Assembly: GCA_019359275.1 (NCBI GenBank)
Contig: JAHHHP010000057.1
Location: 1-35,641 of the forward strand
Length of the DNA stretch: 35,641 bases
From: Myxacorys chilensis ATA2-1-KO14
GTDB lineage: Bacteria; Cyanobacteriota; Cyanobacteriia; Leptolyngbyales; Leptolyngbyaceae
Direction of reading: 5' to 3'
Position numbers and translations under genes: made by a program. The notes beneath the pieces are model-generated. The model was not told the origin of the DNA and did not search any database. It saw only the letters and a list, made by a program, of their open reading frames with translations. Shown here one piece after another: positions 25,108-34,035 of the stretch. Position 1 is the first letter of the stretch. Each line of letters starts with the position of its first letter.

Positions 25108-26268
25108 ATGTCTAAAAATTTGTGGGAGCCTCCTCGGTTACGAGTCGGTCAAGACCTTGAAGAAGAACGTCGTGCCACCTGGCTGGAATTATTTTTTGAT
25201 CTAATCTTTGTGGTGGCGATCGCAGAACTGGGTCACACCCTTAGTGAAGATGTTTCGGTCAACGGCTTCATTGGCTTCGTGGTTCTGTTTGCACCTGTCT
25301 GGTGGTGTTGGGTGGGTGCAACGTTCTACGCCACTCGGTTTGATACCGATGATCTGGGTCAACGCCTGCTGACGTTTACCCAAATGGCGATCGTGGCGTC
25401 GTTAGCGGTCAATGTGCATTACGGATTAAGCAAAACTGCGATCGCATTTGCGCTGTCATATGCCGCATTTCGAAGCGTTTTGATTATTCAATACCTGAAT
25501 GCAGGTCATCACATCCCCATAGCTCGACCGTTGAGCCGTTGGTATGCGGCTGGATTTGGGTTAGGAATGCTTTGCTGGCTCCTGTCGATCGCTGTCCCTG
25601 CCCCGTGGCGATTTTTGCTATGGCTCCTCGGATTAGTCATTGACTTTATGACGCCCTTGACGGCAGGACGGTTAATCCAACAAGTTCCGCCCAGCTTATC
25701 GCACATTCCAGAACGGATGGGGCTGTTTGTGATTATTGTATTGGGTGAATCGGTCTTATCCGTGGTGCAGGGCATCTCTGGGCAAGTGTGGACTGCTCCT
25801 ACCGTCGCCATTTCACTTTTAGGGTTGAGTACGGCATTTAGCGCTTGGTGGCTCTATTTTGATAGTGTTGATGGCTCTCCTCTTCGAGCAATGGGAGCCG
25901 GTCGCCCACTGCAAGGTTTAGTTTGGCTATACGGACACTTGCCATTTGTGGTTGGACTTGGCGCTACCGGCATTGGGGTCGGACATGCGATTAAATATGC
26001 GACTACAGCAATCCCAGAGAACGATCGCTGGCTTTTAGCAGTGGGCGCAGTGTTGAGTTTAGGAGCGTTAGCCCTGATTCATTACCTCACTTGTGCCTCC
26101 GGTATGAGAAAGATCAGATTAGCAAAGTACCGATTGGGATCAGCGTTAGCAGTGTTAGGGGTGGCGATCGTAGGACAAAACCTTTCTCCAGTTGTGTTTG
26201 TCGGACTGATCGCCCTCGCTTATTTAGTCCAAGTTGCTTTAGGATTACGAGAAAGTCGCTCCCTTTAG
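25108..26268 (+). CDS. LtrA-family (low temperature requirement A) membrane protein
   Basis: The 386-residue membrane protein has the family opening RRATWLELFFDLIFVVAIAEL, where charged residues lie next to the first helix, and about ten hydrophobic segments after it. A second family segment is FVIIVLGESVLSVVQG. The name comes from a Listeria cold-growth phenotype; biochemical function is not settled. The C-terminal TAG overlaps the Shine-Dalgarno of the MFS gene 12 bp downstream, so the two form an operon. Confidence 0.88.
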   Translation: MSKNLWEPPRLRVGQDLEEERRATWLELFFDLIFVVAIAELGHTLSEDVSVNGFIGFVVLFAPVWWCWVGATFYATRFDTDDLGQRLLTFTQMAIVASLAVNVHYGLSKTAIAFALSYAAFRSVLIIQYLNAGHHIPIARPLSRWYAAGFGLGMLCWLLSIAVPAPWRFLLWLLGLVIDFMTPLTAGRLIQQVPPSLSHIPERMGLFVIIVLGESVLSVVQGISGQVWTAPTVAISLLGLSTAFSAWWLYFDSVDGSPLRAMGAGRPLQGLVWLYGHLPFVVGLGATGIGVGHAIKYATTAIPENDRWLLAVGAVLSLGALALIHYLTCASGMRKIRLAKYRLGSALAVLGVAIVGQNLSPVVFVGLIALAYLVQVALGLRESRSL

Positions 26269-26280
26269 GAGGAAACTCTC

Positions 26281-27456
26281 TTGCTCAAGCTTGTCACGCT
26301 TCTTTTACTCAGCAGCATGACGGTCATGGCGGGTGCAACCATTTCTCCTGCCTTGCCTAAAATTCAAGATTTCTTTCGCACCGAATCAGACGCTGAGTTT
26401 TGGGTCAAGCTGCTTCTGACCATGCCCGCATTATTTACGGCAATTAGCGCACCGTTTGCTGGCGCAATCATCGATCGCTTTGGTCGAAAGCCTCTGTTGA
26501 TTGGCGCAGTCATCCTTTACGGCTTAGCAGGTGGTTCTGGATTAGTTCTTAGTTCTCTCAAGGGTCTACTGATTGGACGGGCACTGCTTGGTTTATCGGT
26601 CGGCGCAATCATGACTACGGCAACAGCACTGGTCGCTGACTATTACCAAGGGGTAAAACGCAATCATGTAATGGGGACTCAGGCAGCTTTTATGGGATAC
26701 GGAGGAGTCGCCTTTCTAACCTTAGGCGGGTTTTTGGCAGATGCAAGTTGGCGATTGCCGTTCCTCATCTATTTGGTGGCGTTTGCGATCGTTCCTCTTG
26801 CTATCTTTACCCTGACTGAGCCTAGAACATCTCAAATTGCAGCTTCTAGCAATGGTAATGAACCCGTCGATCAGTTACCCATTGCAACGGTAGCGGTAAT
26901 TTTTCTGTTGACATTCATTACGATGGTCGCTTTTTATATGATCCCAGTGCAGCTGCCGTTCTATCTCCAAAGCCTGGGTCAGGGCGGCGGTAAGGAAAGC
27001 GGACTTGCGATCGCGGCGTGTACCTTAGCCAGTGCAACGATGTCTACCCGCTACAGAAGCGTCAAAAGCACGCTTAGCTTTCAAGGAATCTTGGTCTGCG
27101 TCTACTTATTGATGGGAATTGGCTACATTGCCATTTCTCTGTCCGGGAGCTACGTATTCGTCGTCTTAAGTCTATTGATCGCCGGACTTGGACTAGGGCT
27201 ACTGATGCCAAATATGAATGTTTGGATTAATGCGATCGCTCCTATTCAAATTCGAGGACGGTTACTAGGCGGCGTAACCTCTGCCATGTTCTTGGGACAG
27301 TTTTTCTCACCTATTGTGGTGCAACCGATTGCCAGTCGCTTTGGTTTAGGGCTTGCTTACGGAGTTATTGGTCGCCTACTGCTAGGCTTAGCTGCTTTAA
27401 TCGTTGTTGCCTCATTCTTTAATCGTACAAGCCTAAAGGCAAGAAGCCAGGAATAA
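26281..27456 (+). CDS. MFS transporter
   Basis: The 391-residue major facilitator protein starts at a TTG supported by AGGAGG 8 nt upstream. The loop 2–3 motif A is present as GAIIDRFGRKPLL, and the arginine-rich fifth-helix region LLIGRALLGLSVGAIMTTATALVADYY is typical of drug/proton exporters (DHA1-like). About 12 helices fit, although the central loop near residues 230–255 is short. Substrate is unknown. It is co-transcribed with the LtrA-family gene. Confidence 0.85.
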   Translation: MLKLVTLLLLSSMTVMAGATISPALPKIQDFFRTESDAEFWVKLLLTMPALFTAISAPFAGAIIDRFGRKPLLIGAVILYGLAGGSGLVLSSLKGLLIGRALLGLSVGAIMTTATALVADYYQGVKRNHVMGTQAAFMGYGGVAFLTLGGFLADASWRLPFLIYLVAFAIVPLAIFTLTEPRTSQIAASSNGNEPVDQLPIATVAVIFLLTFITMVAFYMIPVQLPFYLQSLGQGGGKESGLAIAACTLASATMSTRYRSVKSTLSFQGILVCVYLLMGIGYIAISLSGSYVFVVLSLLIAGLGLGLLMPNMNVWINAIAPIQIRGRLLGGVTSAMFLGQFFSPIVVQPIASRFGLGLAYGVIGRLLLGLAALIVVASFFNRTSLKARSQE

Positions 27457-27797
27457 AAGATTTATCAGTCTAGTCGCAAGGCTAATATGACAATTTAGTT
27501 TTTTAGTTCTGGATACTCTATCTCAGAAGTATGCGTCAGAACCCGTAAAAGCGTTGTGCAGCACTTGCTAAAGCATCAGAAGAATCTATTGGATGAAACT
27601 CATAAACTGGCTCTTTCTGCTGAATTAAACTGAATCGAACGGAGAACAGCAAGCTTGCATCGTCAATGGCACTACGCCTAGTTGTATTAAATCCTTTTGT
27701 ATTGGATCGTTGTGCTGAACGCCCCACACCCCAGCTTCTTTCTCACTCGCAAGAACAAAGCAAGAGATCGAGGTCGCCCATGCAGATGGGACTGACC
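27457..27797. other. Intergenic region between convergent MFS and nblA genes
   Basis: 341 bp. Two overlapping minus-strand frames (27625–27825 and 27536–27727) are open, but neither has a convincing start; the longer one reads out of the nblA C-terminus. No clear hairpin terminator was found for either neighbour. Confidence 0.35.
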
Positions 27798-27989
27798 TTA
27801 CGGCATCTCGGGTTCTAAGCCCCACTGATGCTTCAGGAAGTGACGATACATTGTTTCGCGCATCAGCATTTGCTCGTACATTTTGACCAAGAAATCTTGG
27901 GCTTGTTCACGGCTCATCTTTTGCACTTGGGTCTCGAAAGAGCGGATGTTGAATTGTTGTTCTAAGCTTAGCTCTACAGGTTGACTCAT
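27798..27989 (-). CDS. nblA: Phycobilisome degradation protein NblA
   Basis: The 63-residue adaptor targets phycobilisomes for proteolysis during nitrogen or other nutrient starvation. The ATG at 27989 (MSQPVELSLEQQFNIRSFE) has GGAG 7 nt upstream; the longer frame to 28067 runs through the leader repeats and is rejected. Family features: ELSLEQQFNIRSF, the helical middle MSREQAQDFLVKMYEQML and the C-terminal RETMYRHFLKHQWG that binds phycobiliproteins. Length is normal. A 20-bp tandem duplication lies just upstream. Confidence 0.95.
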   Translation of the reverse strand: MSQPVELSLEQQFNIRSFETQVQKMSREQAQDFLVKMYEQMLMRETMYRHFLKHQWGLEPEMP

Positions 27990-27998
27990 AACAAACTC

Positions 27999-28036
27999 CA
28001 ATGTAAGAGAGTAGACGACAATGTAAGAGAGTAGAC
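27999..28036 (-). repeat. 20-bp tandem duplication in the nblA leader
   Basis: CAATGTAAGAGAGTAGAC occurs at 27999–28016 and again at 28019–28036, a perfect 18-bp match with a 20-bp period. The copy nearer the gene overlaps the ribosome-binding region on the minus strand (the CCAATG of the plus strand is CATTGG before GAG). Confidence 0.85.
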
Positions 28037-28557
28037 AGATTACGGAACCAACGGCTGATATCGTCAACAGTGGATCCTGGCAAACGAGGTTGATTCCTTA
28101 AAAATACCCAATGTGGGAAGGCATTTATCGCTTGTTGTTAACAAAGATAACAAGCATTTGACAAAATGGCCATACCCCCCTTGGAGTGATTTAAAGATGT
28201 AATCCATTATTCAGAGTTTGCACTTAGATAGACCCCCTCTTCTGTCTAGAGGAGAGAAGAGGAGTATGATTGATATTCCTTGTGAGTGAGGAAAAGCTGA
28301 AACTGCCAGTTTCGCTGGGTTACAAAAGAGTTAAAGAGTCAAGAATAATACAAAAGTACATCCTGTTTTTACCCGCAGAGCGAACTATTGCATCTGTCTT
28401 GATGCCTCGGACTATCTGAGAATTTTTGAGTAGAGGTAGCAGAAAAAAGAGGCGCTATTCGTTATGTCGGCTCTACTGTTTTCCTATTCAGTGCCAGCGT
28501 GCTTTGCTCAGCGCAACGCTTCTACCGGCTAAGTAGACGTTTCGATTCGCTTCATCT
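28037..28557. other. Regulatory region upstream of nblA, no gene seen
   Basis: About 520 bp between nblA and the PP2C gene, both minus strand. Candidate elements: an inverted repeat CTTGTT–AACAAG around 28132–28156; GAA-N8-TAC on the minus strand (28199–28212), one base off the NtcA consensus GTA-N8-TAC; and a hairpin CCTCTTC/GAAGAGG (28236–28242 and 28256–28262). NtcA control of nblA is known in cyanobacteria; here it is only suggested. The hairpin may be part of the PP2C transcript end. Confidence 0.35.
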
Positions 28558-29289
28558 TTACTTTCCAGCGTCGGTCGAAATAATAATAACGGTGATGTTA
28601 TCGCGTCCGCCTCGGTCTTTAGCCGCGTTAATTAAAGCCAATGCTGCTTTCTCACAGACCTGAATCGACTCTAATTGGGTGGCGATGATTTGATCAGACA
28701 GTTCCTCTGTCAGTCCGTCTGTACATAGCAAGATGCGATCGCAGGGCTGCACCTCAATTGGCTGAATGGCGACGGGCTGGAGGTCTTCTCGCCCCAAACA
28801 TTGGGCCAACACATGCCGCCACGGATGCGATCGCGCTTGCTCAGGGGTGAGTTCCCCTAGTTGCACCGCCCGTGCCACCCAAGTATGGTCTTCTGTCAGT
28901 TGCTGTAATATCGCGTCTCGCAGCCGATATAGCCGAGAATCTCCAACGTGAGCGCAGAGCGGTTGCTCATCTCGAAACATCAGAACAACCAGCGTCGTAC
29001 CCATATCAGCGCGCTCTGGATGCTGAGTTTGATCGTTTAGAATGGCTTGATTTGCCTCTAAAATCGCTTTCTCCAGAAGTTGCTCAGACGGAATCGCAGA
29101 ATTCCAATGCTGGGTGAGAAACGTTTGAATGATGTCTGTGGCAATACGGCTGGCTTCTTGCCCGCCTGCATGTCCGCCCATACCATCTGCTACCACAAAA
29201 AAGCGCCCATCAGAATCAACAACGTAGGAATCTTGATTGGCAGAGCGGACTAACCCGGTATCAGTCATCCCGGTAAAAAGGCGTTTCAT
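28558..29289 (-). CDS. PP2C-type serine/threonine protein phosphatase
   Basis: The 243-residue Stp/PrpC-like phosphatase is manganese dependent. Visible metal-site motifs: RSANQDSY (15–22), FFVVADGMGGHAGG with Asp35-Gly36, CTDGLTEEL near residue 190 and GRDNITVIII at the end. The short single-domain form is common in bacteria. It lies between nblA and an ABC1 kinase, with the kinase-like protein further upstream; such proteins often act in phosphosignalling, but no partner is shown here. Confidence 0.95.
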   Translation of the reverse strand: MKRLFTGMTDTGLVRSANQDSYVVDSDGRFFVVADGMGGHAGGQEASRIATDIIQTFLTQHWNSAIPSEQLLEKAILEANQAILNDQTQHPERADMGTTLVVLMFRDEQPLCAHVGDSRLYRLRDAILQQLTEDHTWVARAVQLGELTPEQARSHPWRHVLAQCLGREDLQPVAIQPIEVQPCDRILLCTDGLTEELSDQIIATQLESIQVCEKAALALINAAKDRGGRDNITVIIISTDAGK

Positions 29290-29395
29290 GATTCGATCAG
29301 CGAGAAACTTGGGTGAAAAAGGTTGAGCTTCCTAAATACTATTCAACTCGATTCGTACCCAAGTGGGCGAAAACTTCACTTGAGCCATACGCTAA

Positions 29396-31297
29396 CTAGG
29401 GCATTCGATCGTAACGATCTAGCTTCAGCATCAGTCGAATCAGCGCTATCCCGCTAATCAAAGCAGCAACGCCAGGAATCGCCGCGGCCCAAGCAAACTG
29501 GCTCACGAGCAAGATGGTCGCTGATATCGTAAAAGCACAAGTCAACAGCGTATAATTTGTGCCCATGTTGACCCCACTGATGCGGCGCAACACCCGATCA
29601 GTTTCCGTCGATCGCACCCGAACCCGGATATCTCCCCGCTCTAACTTATCGAGCGTGTCTTCGATCCGACGCGGTAGTCCAAATGCCGTGTTGCCAACCT
29701 GCACGGCTTGCCGACCTAACTCGTTGATGATGCTACTTCCGGCTTCTGAAGAATTTCCATTGGTCATAAGCTGCATTGCAAATGGTCTTGCAACCTCCAT
29801 AAAGTTAAATTTTGGATCTAGCCCTTTGCCTACCCCTTCGAGCGTAGAGAAGGCTCTCATAACGAAGGTAAACGTTGCTGGAAACCGGAACGGCTGACCG
29901 TAGGCGACTTCATACAAATCATCGCTAATGGCTGAAATGGACTGGTCTTCAAAAGGCTTGTCCATGAAATTGTCCAGCATAAACTGGACAGAACGACGCA
30001 CCGGACCCATATCCTCGGCAGGAGCTAGCGCGCCAAGATCGATTAGCGATCGCACCACGCGGTCAGCATCTTTCTGAGCGATGCCAAAGAAGGTATCCAA
30101 CAGACGCTCGCGAGTGACGGGCTGAACCTGCCCCATCATGCCAAAGTCATAGAAAATTAAACTACCATCAGGGCTGACGGCAATGTTGCCGGGATGGGGA
30201 TCCGCGTGAAAGAACCCATTATCCAATAGCTGATGAAGATAGGCTTCTGCGCCCAAGTTTGCAAGGCGAGTGCGATCAAGTCCCGCCGCTTCTAAGGCTT
30301 CATAGTGACTGATTTTGATCCCCGGCATGTATTCCAACGTCAAGACTCGCGGGGAAGTATAGCGCCAGTATACTCTCGGCACATCAACCCAGTCATACCC
30401 CCGAAAATTGCGTCGGAAGGTATCAGCATTCCGACCTTCGTTTAAGTAATCAATCTCCTGCCAAAGAATTTTGCAGCATTCTTCGTAAATCCCCGTCCAG
30501 TCGCGACCTTTACCCCATTCTCGATGGCTCTGAAAATAGCGAGTAATGCCTTTGAGAATCTGGAGGTCAATCTCGAATAATTTTCGGAGTCCGGGGCGTT
30601 GAACCTTGACAACGACTTCTTCACCAGAATGTAACTGCGATCGATGAACCTGTCCTAGACTAGCTGCCGCTAAAGGAATCGGATCGAAGCTGCGAAATAG
30701 CTCTTCAACAGATTTTCCTAAATCTTGCTCAATGATTGCCGCCGCCTGCTCGTAGCTGAAGGCAGGCACACGGTCTTGTAGTTTAGACAATTCTTCGACA
30801 AACTCAATGGAAAATAAGTCAGCGCGAGTTGAGAAGAGTTGTCCAAGCTTAATGAACGTTGGTCCAAGATCGAGCAACGTTTCTCGAACCCAGCTAGCCA
30901 GGGTTCTTCGCCGCTCGGCTTTTTTAGCGTCGGTTATGCCTCCCCGATAGCTCCAGGACTTGTTGTAGCGCCATCGCGCCATCATCAGTTTCAGAACAAA
31001 TGACCAGATATCGAAATAGCGACGCTGTTTGGAGTAGCTTTCTCGACTCCAACGATAGGCTTTCGCACGATGAGATCGTCCTCTGGCTTTGCGCTTAGAG
31101 GGCAATTCACTGGGATAATCTGACACTTGCTCTTGCGGTCCAGTCAACAGATCTTGCTCCACTCCGAGCGGCGTTATGCTCAAATGCTTGCCGTTGCTTT
31201 CGCCATGTCCAAGCTGTGAGTTAGGACTCACAGGCAGATCTGCTGAGTGCTGAGAGGGGCTGGAGTCATTAGAAGAAACAGACACTCGACTTTCCAA
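29396..31297 (-). CDS. ABC1/UbiB-family atypical kinase
   Basis: Up to 633 residues; the frame opens with TTG, and a GTG at codon 5 is another possible start. Residues ~1–90 are polar and low complexity; the family domain follows. Motifs: the KxGQ signature K150-LGQ153 in FIKLGQLFSTRAD, Ala-rich loop AAASLGQVHR (210–219), Lys231 in VVVKVQRP, HADPHPGN (364–371) and the DFG motif in FYDFGMMG (384–386). Two membrane segments end the protein. ABC1 kinases act in quinone (plastoquinone, tocopherol) metabolism or thylakoid maintenance; which applies here is not shown. The gene is alone between small gaps. Confidence 0.93.
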   Translation of the reverse strand: MESRVSVSSNDSSPSQHSADLPVSPNSQLGHGESNGKHLSITPLGVEQDLLTGPQEQVSDYPSELPSKRKARGRSHRAKAYRWSRESYSKQRRYFDIWSFVLKLMMARWRYNKSWSYRGGITDAKKAERRRTLASWVRETLLDLGPTFIKLGQLFSTRADLFSIEFVEELSKLQDRVPAFSYEQAAAIIEQDLGKSVEELFRSFDPIPLAAASLGQVHRSQLHSGEEVVVKVQRPGLRKLFEIDLQILKGITRYFQSHREWGKGRDWTGIYEECCKILWQEIDYLNEGRNADTFRRNFRGYDWVDVPRVYWRYTSPRVLTLEYMPGIKISHYEALEAAGLDRTRLANLGAEAYLHQLLDNGFFHADPHPGNIAVSPDGSLIFYDFGMMGQVQPVTRERLLDTFFGIAQKDADRVVRSLIDLGALAPAEDMGPVRRSVQFMLDNFMDKPFEDQSISAISDDLYEVAYGQPFRFPATFTFVMRAFSTLEGVGKGLDPKFNFMEVARPFAMQLMTNGNSSEAGSSIINELGRQAVQVGNTAFGLPRRIEDTLDKLERGDIRVRVRSTETDRVLRRISGVNMGTNYTLLTCAFTISATILLVSQFAWAAAIPGVAALISGIALIRLMLKLDRYDRMP

Positions 31298-31364
31298 CTA
31301 AACTTTTGTTTGATTATCAACGCTATGTAGAGGAGTTGCCCAGATCCTTGCGGTAGAACCCACA

Positions 31365-31718
31365 TTAAGACTGTTCTGAACGACTGCGGTAAAGCTTTAG
31401 CTGCGATCGCAGTTCGGCAATCTCAGCTCTCAAGTCGTCAATTGTGGCCTGTAGGTCACTCGATGGGGTTCCGGCAAAGTCGACGACGGTTGTGCCTGGA
31501 GTAGCAGTTGCAGCTCGAGATTGCATCGCGATTTCTTCTTCGCGGGCAGCTCGCTCCATCACATCATCGACAAAATTTCGCAAATTTTCTCGCTGCTCGG
31601 CGTCAAACTTGCCCAATTCACTGAGCGCTTCCGTAACGCCAGCCTCAACCTGCTCATATACGACCTCTGCGATCGCACGACCCACAAAAAAGGCACGAAG
31701 TAAAGAACTATTATTCAT
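31365..31718 (-). CDS. Conserved cyanobacterial protein with C-terminal coiled coil
   Basis: About 117 residues from the ATG at 31718 (MNNSSLLRAFFVGRAIAEVV). The N-terminus is mildly hydrophobic and amphipathic; the middle is acidic with AEQRENLRNFVDDVMERAAREEE, then a Thr/Pro-rich linker and a heptad-like DLQATIDDLRAEIAELRSQLKLY. I recognise this as a pattern conserved in cyanobacteria, of unknown function. The longer frame from 31742 adds a poor start. Confidence 0.65.
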   Translation of the reverse strand: MNNSSLLRAFFVGRAIAEVVYEQVEAGVTEALSELGKFDAEQRENLRNFVDDVMERAAREEEIAMQSRAATATPGTTVVDFAGTPSSDLQATIDDLRAEIAELRSQLKLYRSRSEQS

Positions 31719-31841
31719 AAAAATTATTCCAGCGCTGCCCAAATTATAGCTTGTTCCCGCTTATGAAAGGGATGAAGGTAAAGTAAGCAAAACCATTCTT
31801 TCATGCCTCATGCCCAATTTAATAGCCCCCTAAAGGCTTCC

Positions 31842-33491
31842 TCAGTTTCCAGTTACGCTCCTCGTGAAGGGTTCTGGTGCACTCTCGCGCTGCTCCAAAC
31901 TAGAAGGATTGGTGGCAGGTGCAGGAGCTGCCGCAGGCACTCCGGGATCTGTTGGCAATGCAGACGGTTCCCCAGGAGAAACGGCTTTAGGAATAGGCTT
32001 TGGAGCGGGTTCAACTGGACGGTAGAGGGGTGTTTCTTCAGGGACGGGAGCGCTGTCAAGCGGGTCAAGTTCGGTCTGCGGAGATGTTGAAGGCAACGAT
32101 CGCTCTAGTTCTGGTGCGCCTTGAATAGGAGCCGGTCGGCTTGCTGGAACGTCTACTGAACCTTGCTCAGTTGAATTTGCTGGCATTGTCCAATCTGTGG
32201 TGGTAGGCGGCTTACTGTCATAGCTCCCCGGCATCTTCTCTAGAGGAATATCACCTTGGTCGCCGCTTGGAGAAAGGGTGCCTTTCCAGGAGCGATCGCT
32301 AAAGGTTTGCGCGGGATGAAAGATGCTGGCTCCAGGCGCTTTAGCAGCACTAATTCGCAGAGCTAAACCAAAGCCCAAACCTAAAGCGGTGGCAGCAGCT
32401 CCTGTAATCACCAAGAATTTTGGAAAGTGAGGACTCATCCCAGAATAAGCCGCAATAGGTTTTTGAGTAAGAGGTCTGGCAACAGGTTGGAGAGTCGGTT
32501 TGGGTGAAGCGTTGAGCGTTGCCGCTGATTGGGTAATTTTTAGTGGAGGCGGCGGGGGAGGAGTTTGAGGTGCTTTTGCGACACTGAGTGCATTCTGTTT
32601 TACAACGTCACGTTCTACAACTTTAGGAGACACTTCTTGTGGTGTTGTAAAGGGTAGGGTGATGGGCTGTGAGACAGGACGAGGGGATGATGTGGCTGCA
32701 GATGCAGCAGGGGAAGGCACACCCAGCAACGGCAGCGTCGTATTGGGTAGAAGACGCAGCCACTCCTCCACAGATTGCGATCGCAAGGCTGGATTCATCC
32801 CTTGCAAAATTGCTTCTTTAGTCGTGTCACTCCACGAATGCTGATCAAGCGACATCTGCGCGGTCGGAGCCTGACCCGATAATAAGTAATACAAAGTAGC
32901 CGCGAGACCATAGCGATCGATCGCAGTCTGACTCTCAGCGTCCCAGTTTAGAGTAAATGGATTGATTTGAGTGGGGGGTAGGCTGGGACTGGCTAGATCA
33001 TGAGCAAATCCAAAGCCGACCAGAATAGCAAGGTTTGTCCCCTGACGCCGAATCAGCGATCGCGGTTGAATATTTCGGTGAATCAGTCCATTCCCATGCG
33101 CAACACTCACTGCTGAGCCAGCTTGCCGAATGTAATGAATTGCTTCGGCTTCTGCAAGCGCTCCATCCACAGAAACCAACGTTGCTAACGCTTGACCTGA
33201 CACAAATTCCATCACCAGACAAGGAAGCTGGTCTTCTTCAAAGAAGTCTAAAACTCGAACGATGCTGGGATGCTGAGTTCTCGCCAACAGCCGGACTTCT
33301 TCAATAAATCTGGCTCTAAGCTGAGGAAAACTGCGAGTCACCTGCAAACTGGGATCTAGCGTCTTGATGACGACTCCCTGATTGAGCAGGGTCTGGGTCG
33401 CTAGGTAAGTTGCTCCAACACCTTCATCACCTAGCGCTTGGCTAAGCAGGTATTTCCCATTCTGAAGGGTTGCACCCGTTTGTAGTTTCAT
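31842..33491 (-). CDS. Membrane-anchored Ser/Thr kinase-like protein, probable pseudokinase
   Basis: 549 residues. The kinase-like domain (1–250) has a Gly-rich loop LGDEGVGATYLA, Lys43 in VVIK and the alpha-C Glu in FIEEVRLLA. The catalytic loop reads HRNIQPRS (138–145), so the Asp of HRD is Asn140 and the metal-binding Asn is Ser145; the DFG motif is VGFG (158–161), so its Asp is Gly. Asp192 of the F-helix (IDRYGLAATLYYLLSG) is kept. A Pro-rich linker, one membrane helix (358–380) and a Pro/Ser-rich extracytoplasmic tail follow. GGGGAG precedes the ATG. It should fold as a kinase but lacks the residues needed for normal catalysis, so it is better viewed as a sensor or scaffold. The phosphatase is two genes away. 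Confidence 0.85.
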   Translation of the reverse strand: MKLQTGATLQNGKYLLSQALGDEGVGATYLATQTLLNQGVVIKTLDPSLQVTRSFPQLRARFIEEVRLLARTQHPSIVRVLDFFEEDQLPCLVMEFVSGQALATLVSVDGALAEAEAIHYIRQAGSAVSVAHGNGLIHRNIQPRSLIRRQGTNLAILVGFGFAHDLASPSLPPTQINPFTLNWDAESQTAIDRYGLAATLYYLLSGQAPTAQMSLDQHSWSDTTKEAILQGMNPALRSQSVEEWLRLLPNTTLPLLGVPSPAASAATSSPRPVSQPITLPFTTPQEVSPKVVERDVVKQNALSVAKAPQTPPPPPPLKITQSAATLNASPKPTLQPVARPLTQKPIAAYSGMSPHFPKFLVITGAAATALGLGFGLALRISAAKAPGASIFHPAQTFSDRSWKGTLSPSGDQGDIPLEKMPGSYDSKPPTTTDWTMPANSTEQGSVDVPASRPAPIQGAPELERSLPSTSPQTELDPLDSAPVPEETPLYRPVEPAPKPIPKAVSPGEPSALPTDPGVPAAAPAPATNPSSLEQRESAPEPFTRSVTGN

Positions 33492-33609
33492 CTGACACTC
33501 CCCAGCAAGATCCCAATCATGCTACCTCTTTCAGAGCAAATTCCCAACTCTCAGGACTGATTCAAATCAGGACAAATTGCCAAGACAAATCCCAAATCCC
33601 ATGCAATAA

Positions 33610-33630
33610 GGCGCTCTATCAAAGAGCGCC
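33610..33630 (-). terminator. Hairpin downstream of the ChaB-like gene
   Basis: GGCGCTCT and AGAGCGCC form a perfect 8-bp stem with a 5-nt loop, 114 bp after the ChaB-like stop. The following TTATT is only weakly T-rich, so termination is likely but not certain. Confidence 0.5.
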
Positions 33631-33744
33631 CATAACCAAAATTGCTTCAGATTGAGTTAGTTCGGATAGTTGAAAAATTAAAGGGAAAAAACAAAAAAGT
33701 TTAGCAACTGCGATCGCTAGGCTGGCTTGTCTTAGCTTAATGCT

Positions 33745-33933
33745 TTATGAAATGGCACTATTGAGACTCACTGTTTGACTTCGGACTGCACTCCAAGCCA
33801 CATGGTGGGCTTTTGCCTCTTCCCCGTACCACTGAAGCGCAGAGTTAAACGCTACCCTATAGAAGTGTTGTGCAGTCTCAGAAAGTTGATCGCGAATACT
33901 TTCGGGCAATTCGTAATTACTTTGGTACGACAT
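33745..33933 (-). CDS. ChaB-domain small protein
   Basis: Sixty-two residues. The match to the ChaB domain is good: ELPESIRDQLSETAQHFYRVAFNSALQWY, then AHHVAWSAVRSQ, corresponding to the LP..V...L...AQ..Y..AFN.A and AH..AW.AV.. pattern. ChaB was first described beside the calcium/proton antiporter ChaA, but its role is not known; cyanobacteria carry several stand-alone copies. It is divergent from hemL and monocistronic by position. Confidence 0.85.
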   Translation of the reverse strand: MSYQSNYELPESIRDQLSETAQHFYRVAFNSALQWYGEEAKAHHVAWSAVRSQTVSLNSAIS

Positions 33934-34035
33934 TCTAGCCGCCTCCAGTAAGTGAGATAATTTTCCAGTATTGCGGCTTAGGTCAGGAAATGCGCCTGTC
34001 CTACGGAATATCTTCAGAATTTAAAGGAGAGAACT

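Noticed and set aside
27536..27825. Two overlapping minus-strand frames that might form a frameshifted gene
   Set aside because: No ribosome binding site or recognisable motif; the longer one starts inside nblA. Kept only as an intergenic note.
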